DNA of 64,000 nt, from the NCBI GenBank assembly GCA_963402885.1, contig OY727099.1:17937001-18001000 (forward strand), given 5' to 3'. The DNA is from Antedon bifida. Its lineage: Eukaryota; Echinodermata; Crinoidea; Comatulida; Antedonidae. The notes under the pieces were generated by a model. It ran no database searches, was not told the origin of the DNA, and worked only from the letters and a program-made list of their open reading frames with translations. Below, in pieces: positions 60,601-64,000 of the stretch (position 1 is its first letter; every line of letters begins with the position of its first letter). Position numbers and translations under genes: made by a program.

Positions 60601-63402
60601 GTATTATTGTCCTGCATGTACATTTGAAGTCGCCAGTTTTTTTAACGCTGAGATTACTATGTATTCGAGAACCATCTGTGGGCACGACCTAGATGGTACG
60701 CGAGCGAAGCGAGCGTACCATCTAGTAGATATAAATCAGATCATTCCTTAACCGATCGATGGCGGTAAAAATGAGCTGTCAAATATTGATGTACGTTTCC
60801 ATCTATCTCTCTTCTCCTCTACGAACTGGCATCTCCTCAAAGCAGCCTCTGCAATACCACGTCTAACCGCTTGACGCCAGACATTTAGGGTTTCCGTCTA
60901 TGTCTCCCACCTATCTGGAGGAATACATTATACGCCTTCAGATCTCTCTTGAGCTGGAGGGAAGGATGCCAAACACGTGCCTTAGCAGAGAGTTTATTCC
61001 GACGCGTTCTTGTCTCATGTAAGTAGTCCAGGTCTCGCTTCCGTAAATTAAAGAGCTAAGAACACAGCCCTGATAAACTCGGATATGTGTGTATGTTGAG
61101 AAAGAATTTTGTTTTCCCATACTTGCTTTGCTAGTTTAGCCATGATGGTGATTGAATTATAGTATTGAGAAGAATATTCCAAAAAAGTGTAAGACACAGC
61201 CATGATTGACAACACTGTTGATATAGAAAGGATACCTTCATGTTGGCATGGAAAGAGATCAACATACTGAGTAGTTTTTGGAGGACATTCAATCTTTTGT
61301 AGAACTTGAATATGCCATTTCTGACAAGATCGAAAGCCTTAGTTGATGTAAAATGGTTGACCTTGTGTTCTACTTTTCTCTAACTTGCATCTGCCGAAAA
61401 TATCATGTCAGTCGTTGATCTTCCAGCCCTGAAACCACATTATGATAAGTATCTGTAGCCTGTTTAGGATTTCAAACGATGTTCAAAAGAGAAATTCCTC
61501 TATAGCTATTGCAGTCACGCTTATTCTTAAAAAGTTTCCTACTGCTTTCTTGATACCGTTGTAAATACTGTCATGGATCAGTTGTTGTTCGTGTGCGTTC
61601 TGCGTATTTGCATATAAGTGTCTTGCTGCTAGTTGTTTTGCGAGCATTGTGTTTGGCGCATTTGCATATAGGTGATGTTTTGTTTAACTACCTGGTTTTT
61701 CTGTCTGCGCGTCAGAAAAGCTTTTGTTGCAAACACAGGAAGATGTGATTTTCGTTACCGTGTTGTATTATTAAGCCGTTGTTGAAGTTACCATTGTAAG
61801 TAGTAAAACGAATTATATTACACGATAGACGGATCATTGCCTGTTAATTTATTATACGAAATTGCATGCATACAACTTAAATAAAGCAAATAATGTTCTC
61901 AAATCTTTACTTCAATTTATAGAGAAATGGTTGATTGCTGTACGATCTTTCGTTCTTATTAGTAAATACATCATTCAAGTTGATTCAGGTATTGATCATT
62001 TGTAATGACGTTTAATTGATTGTATTGTTCTTAATGATAACCAGTTTGTACACAGTGTGTTTAAGTATAGTGGTAATACAGTGGTAAAGTGAAGTTATAA
62101 ACTGATTATTATTGATTATTGGTAATACAGTGGTAAAGTGAAGTTATAAACCGATTGTTATTGAAATTATGTAACGCTTGTTTGTATATTTGCAGGGCTT
62201 TTTCCTTCGTTCTCTTTATTTTCTGAGTAACGTTGATTCGTACACAATAAATGGTATGGTAACGGCAATCAACAACTTGTTGTCTTTCTGTTGGTCTTGA
62301 TATTGCATTCATTTGAGCCAAGCCTCGCACGCTTGATACCCGGGGAGAGAACTTCCAAATTAATCCGGGCATGGTCTCACGTACCACGACAATACGACAG
62401 ATGTTACCAGATTCAGCAATCTTCAAGATATAAATGTTTGCACACTGTCCGGCAATGCGCTGTGTGGCATCACAAGTAGTTGGAAATATTTTGTATGCTA
62501 AACATTATTAGCCTCAATTGCTGGTTCAATAACTTGGTAGTCGTGGCTACTGTAGTTCTTTCTTTCAAGAGGTAGAAATACTGTAGCTGTATTGTAAATT
62601 GCTTCTTTCGTGGTGTTCTATTTGGCTGTAGCATCTTGATCCGGAAGGTTTAGAAGAGCTGGTCCAAGGTTGATACATAATCAACCACCTGAAATTGATA
62701 TCTTTTAATACAAAGTTGAAGACGCACTTTGCGATAGCTTCTAGTTATTTAATGACGACCGCCTAGTTATAATCAAATCAAGCTGATGCCATCGATGAGA
62801 TCTGGGATTTTCCATGATACTTTGGTTTGCTCTTTAAAAAAAGTGGTTGTAATACAGATGTTATGATAGGTGTGTAGCTCATGTTCATCTTTCCAATATC
62901 ATGATGTCCCAAGCAAGTTTATGCATAATGTACTAATGTATTTTAAATATAAGCAAATGTCTCGTATTGATTCAAAAAATAGTCTAAGTAAGCATAACAC
63001 ATATTTTACGGACTCACCGATGATATAGCACAAAGTGAACATTCCAAAATTACAAGCCGCTACAACACATCGCAGACACAGATACGTAATCAAATTGGGA
63101 GAAAATGCAACAGCAAATCCAGCAATACACTGTACTAGAATTGTTATGAAACACATTGGTTTTCGTCCATATCTAGTAAAACAAACGAAAATATTGCATA
63201 AATATATATTATTATTATGTTTAATACCTCGAAAAACTTATGCCTTTCTCGGTATTATTTCATTATATCTATTTTGGTGCTACGTGTCATAGGCCTACCT
63301 GTCAGACAAAGAACCAACAACCATCGATCCGACTAAAACGGCTGTAAAGAAAATAGACTGAGCAATGGCAGGTATAGTTTTATCCTCACAGACCAAATCC
63401 CA
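51595..63402 (-). CDS. SLC22-type organic ion transporter, gene C (partial, exons 2-10)
   Basis: Minus-strand coding exons in transcription order: 63402-63299, 63172-63018, 56751-56583, 55742-55607, 54449-54367, 54089-53881, 52925-52817, 52240-52025, 51676-51595. They join in one frame for 1263 nt (420 residues plus TAA). Phases equal those of genes A and B; exons 5, 6, 9 and 10 differ slightly in length. The exon equivalent to residues 1-124 is missing and should lie beyond base 64000. Motifs: S-D-R-Y-G-R-K-P, I-P-E-S-A-R-W-L, V-D-K-F-G-R-R, A-A-E-I-F-P-T-P and P-E-T-L-E-E-G-E-N-F-G-K. It is clearly more diverged than A is from B. It is convergent with gene B. Predicted plasma-membrane transporter; substrate unknown. 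Confidence 0.92.
52025..52240 (-). CDS. Gene C exon 9: TM11-TM12
   Basis: Covers A-I-G-V-G-V-S-S-T-S through P-E-T-L-E-E-G-E-N-F-G-K-S-K. 216 nt, two codons longer than in A and B; donor GTACGT. Confidence 0.9.
52280..52622. mobile_element. TTAA-flanked MITE, short form, copy 3
   Basis: TTAA at 52276-52279 and 52623-52626; ends AGATATATTGTCCCCC and GGGGGACAATACATCT. Inverse orientation relative to copy 2. Lies 36 bp from exon 9 of gene C, inside intron 8. Confidence 0.75.
52817..52925 (-). CDS. Gene C exon 8: TM10
   Basis: Reads P-T-G-L-W-K-I-T-T-A-M-I-G-K-F-S and L-F-A-A-E-I-F-P-T-P-V-R. 109 nt, donor GTAATA. Confidence 0.9.
53148..53761 (-). mobile_element. Non-autonomous Helitron-like element, copy 4 (shortened, no hairpin)
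   Basis: On the minus strand begins TCTATATATATACG after A (53762) and stops at CGACCTAG. Hairpin absent and the base after CTAG is A, not T, so the 3' end may be truncated. In intron 7 of gene C, same strand as the gene. Confidence 0.65.
53881..54089 (-). CDS. Gene C exon 7: TM7-TM8
   Basis: Encodes Y-Y-G-L-S-L-S-T-S-T-L-G, I-V-E-I-P-A-C and V-D-K-F-G-R-R-W. 209 nt, donor GTGAGT. The usual Arg of E-I-P-A-R is Cys here. Confidence 0.9.
54367..54449 (-). CDS. Gene C exon 6: end of cytoplasmic loop
   Basis: Reads A-E-D-E-S-G-T-I-L-D-L-F-K-T-P-N-M-R-K-K-T. 83 nt, donor GTAATA, split Trp codon. Confidence 0.88.
55607..55742 (-). CDS. Gene C exon 5: cytoplasmic loop
   Basis: Encodes F-I-P-E-S-A-R-W-L-M-T-Q-G-R-I-D-E-A-L. 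136 nt, two codons longer than in A and B; ends phase 0 before GTATGT. Confidence 0.9.
56583..56751 (-). CDS. Gene C exon 4: TM5-TM6
   Basis: Reads G-T-E-W-V-G-P-S-Y-R-K-A-V-A, the canonical SLC22 form of this segment, and ends I-L-Y-P. 169 nt, donor GTAAGT. Intron 3 upstream is 6.3 kb. Confidence 0.9.
57231..58190 (-). mobile_element. LINE fragment, RT palm and thumb (317-codon ORF)
   Basis: Minus strand encodes G-V-P-Q-G-S-I-L-G-P-L-L-F-L-C-F-I-N-D-M, L-L-L-Y-A-D-D-S-A-I-V (catalytic site intact), D-N-K-L-S-I-N-I-S-K-T-E-S, V-K-Y-L-G-I-E-L and the thumb/C-terminal part. A stop lies five codons before S-L-S-V-P-M-D-I, so it is 5' truncated. The 3' non-coding part runs to a (TCAA)n tail at about 56937-56954. 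In intron 3 of gene C, same strand as the gene. Confidence 0.82.
58779..60725 (+). mobile_element. Non-autonomous Helitron-like element, copy 3 with MITE insertion
   Basis: Same ends and hairpin as copy 1, with A before TC and T after CTAG. The length (1947 bp) is inflated by the 547-bp MITE plus TTAA duplication. In intron 3 of gene C, antisense to the gene. Confidence 0.82.
59519..60065. mobile_element. TTAA-flanked MITE, long form, copy 3, inside a Helitron-like element
   Basis: 547 bp flanked by TTAA (59515-59518, 60066-60069), inserted in the Helitron-like element 58779-60725. The sister Helitron copy has the unoccupied site at 35009-35012 in the same context (AACTTAAGTATGAATTGG), so the insertion borders are directly visible. 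Confidence 0.87.
60780..61560 (-). mobile_element. Decayed LINE reverse transcriptase (RTE-like)
   Basis: Minus strand: C-G-F-R-A-G-R-S-T-T-D-M-I-F (about 61430), K-A-F-D-L-V-R-N-G-I-F-K-F-Y (about 61330) and Y-Q-G-C-V-L-S-S-L-I-Y-G-S-E-T-W-T-T (about 61050). The order is that of RTE-type polyproteins, with frameshifts and a missing palm centre. It starts only about 55 bp after the Helitron-like end. Confidence 0.65.
61561..63017. other. Right part of gene C intron 3
   Basis: No protein match recognised. A 105-codon minus-strand ORF at 62109-62426 has no family features I know. GGTAATACAGTGGTAAAGTG occurs twice (about 62070 and 62120), a short tandem duplication. Confidence 0.45.
63018..63172 (-). 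CDS. Gene C exon 3: TM3-TM4
   Basis: Encodes Y-G-R-K-P-M-C-F-I-T-I-L-V-Q and L-C-L-R-C-V-V-A-A-C-N-F-G-M. 155 nt, donor GTGAGT. Confidence 0.9.
63299..63402 (-). CDS. Gene C exon 2: TM2
   Basis: Reads W-D-L-V-C-E-D-K-T, A-Q-S-I-F-F-T-A-V-L-V-G-S and S-L-S-D-R. 104 nt as in the paralogues, donor GTAGGC on the minus strand. Confidence 0.9.
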
Positions 63403-64000
63403 CTAATTGAGAAGAAAGAAAGAAACAATAAATAATCGGTTTTGATCAGTAAAGTAAACGAATGACATAATAACGCCACGTGATCTTAAAGGCCAGGCAA
63501 ACATTTCAATACAACATCATACATTCCAATAATATTATTGATCCTTGATATTTCTCGAGATTCTGTGTGGGTGTGTGTGTGTTGCTTTTCAAAATAAATT
63601 TCTCATCAGTAGGGGATAGATATTTCATTATATTGTTTTTGTACATACATTAAAAAAAATAAACGGTGAGGCAAAACATTTTACCAGATAATGATATATA
63701 CGTAAGTTGACTTGAATAACTTGAATTTAACATACACACAGAGTTACTTCATTGTGTTTATTGTCATTTTACAAACTTGTGATAGTTACCTATAATGGGC
63801 AAACACTTTTCTAATAACTGAAAGTAAACATCCAAACCCCAATCAATCAATCAATCATTAATATTAAAAGTTACTTGGTTACGGAAAGTATTTAAAATGA
63901 AGGATAAGAAATTAGCACAATTCAATTATAAGATGTTATAGATTTATTCAAAAATTTTAGAGGAAAATGCTTTTTAAGTTTAAACCACAATAATATATCA
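63403..64000 (-). other. Intron 1 of gene C (running off the window)
   Basis: No copy of the 372-nt first coding exon can be found here, so that exon must lie beyond base 64000. (CAAT)n microsatellite near 63840-63856. Confidence 0.6.

Noticed and set aside
62109-62426. 105-codon minus-strand ORF
   Set aside because: No known domain, no splice context fitting gene C, and it lies in repeat-bearing intron DNA. An LTR-like origin was considered, but I could not find paired LTRs.
63403-64000. Search for the first coding exon of gene C
   Set aside because: No frame shows the expected N-terminus or cysteine-rich loop, so the gene is treated as truncated by the window edge rather than lacking the exon.

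Overview
The window is AT-rich animal genomic DNA. It has split genes with GT/AG introns, many decayed retroelements, DNA-transposon relics and tRNA-derived SINEs. The intron style, the frequent word AGGCCT and the mix of Penelope-like, LINE, Helitron-like and tRNA-SINE repeats suggest a marine invertebrate, perhaps an echinoderm or other basal deuterostome. That placement is a guess; the species cannot be read from the sequence.

The only well-supported protein-coding genes are three paralogous SLC22-type organic ion transporters (major facilitator superfamily). Gene A (+, coding 3518-22313) and gene B (+, coding 35726-45309) are complete: ten coding exons each, matching intron phases, 552 and 545 codons. 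Gene C (-, 63402 down to 51595) has the same exon plan but is cut by the window edge; nine of its ten coding exons are present. A and B are head-to-tail tandem copies, and B and C are convergent. All keep the family landmarks: a large cysteine-rich, N-glycosylated first extracellular loop (A and B), the D-R-x-G-R-K-P loop after TM2, the P-E-S-x-R-W loop, the D-R/K-F-G-R-R loop after TM8 and the PET...EEGE.FGK tail. Substrate cannot be assigned.

Layout: 1-3500 upstream DNA with one TTAA-flanked MITE and a doubtful secretory exon; 3518-22313 gene A, whose long introns hold a Penelope-like element, LINE pieces, fold-back elements and SINEs; 22314-35700 intergenic, with three more TTAA MITE copies or relics nearby, a perfect 364-bp tandem array carrying tRNA-like units, a LINE 3' part and a local duplication; 34239-35635 a Helitron-like element ending 90 bp before the gene B start codon; 35726-45309 gene B; 45310-51594 intergenic with a minisatellite and a patchwork of three LINE fragments; 51595-63402 gene C, with two LINE fragments and a 1.9-kb Helitron-like element (itself carrying a MITE) in its third intron; 63403-64000 intron 1 of gene C.

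The most informative non-genic signals are: (1) a non-autonomous Helitron-like family (5' TC, 3' CTAG, mostly between A and T) with four near-complete copies; (2) a TTAA-flanked MITE family with a filled and an empty site both in this window; (3) a 338-bp segment that appears identical at two places 2.6 kb apart, one of them flanked by an 11-bp duplication inside the tRNA-like array. I found no operon, CRISPR array or clearly new defence or metabolic system. All statements come from reading the sequence by eye, without database searches.
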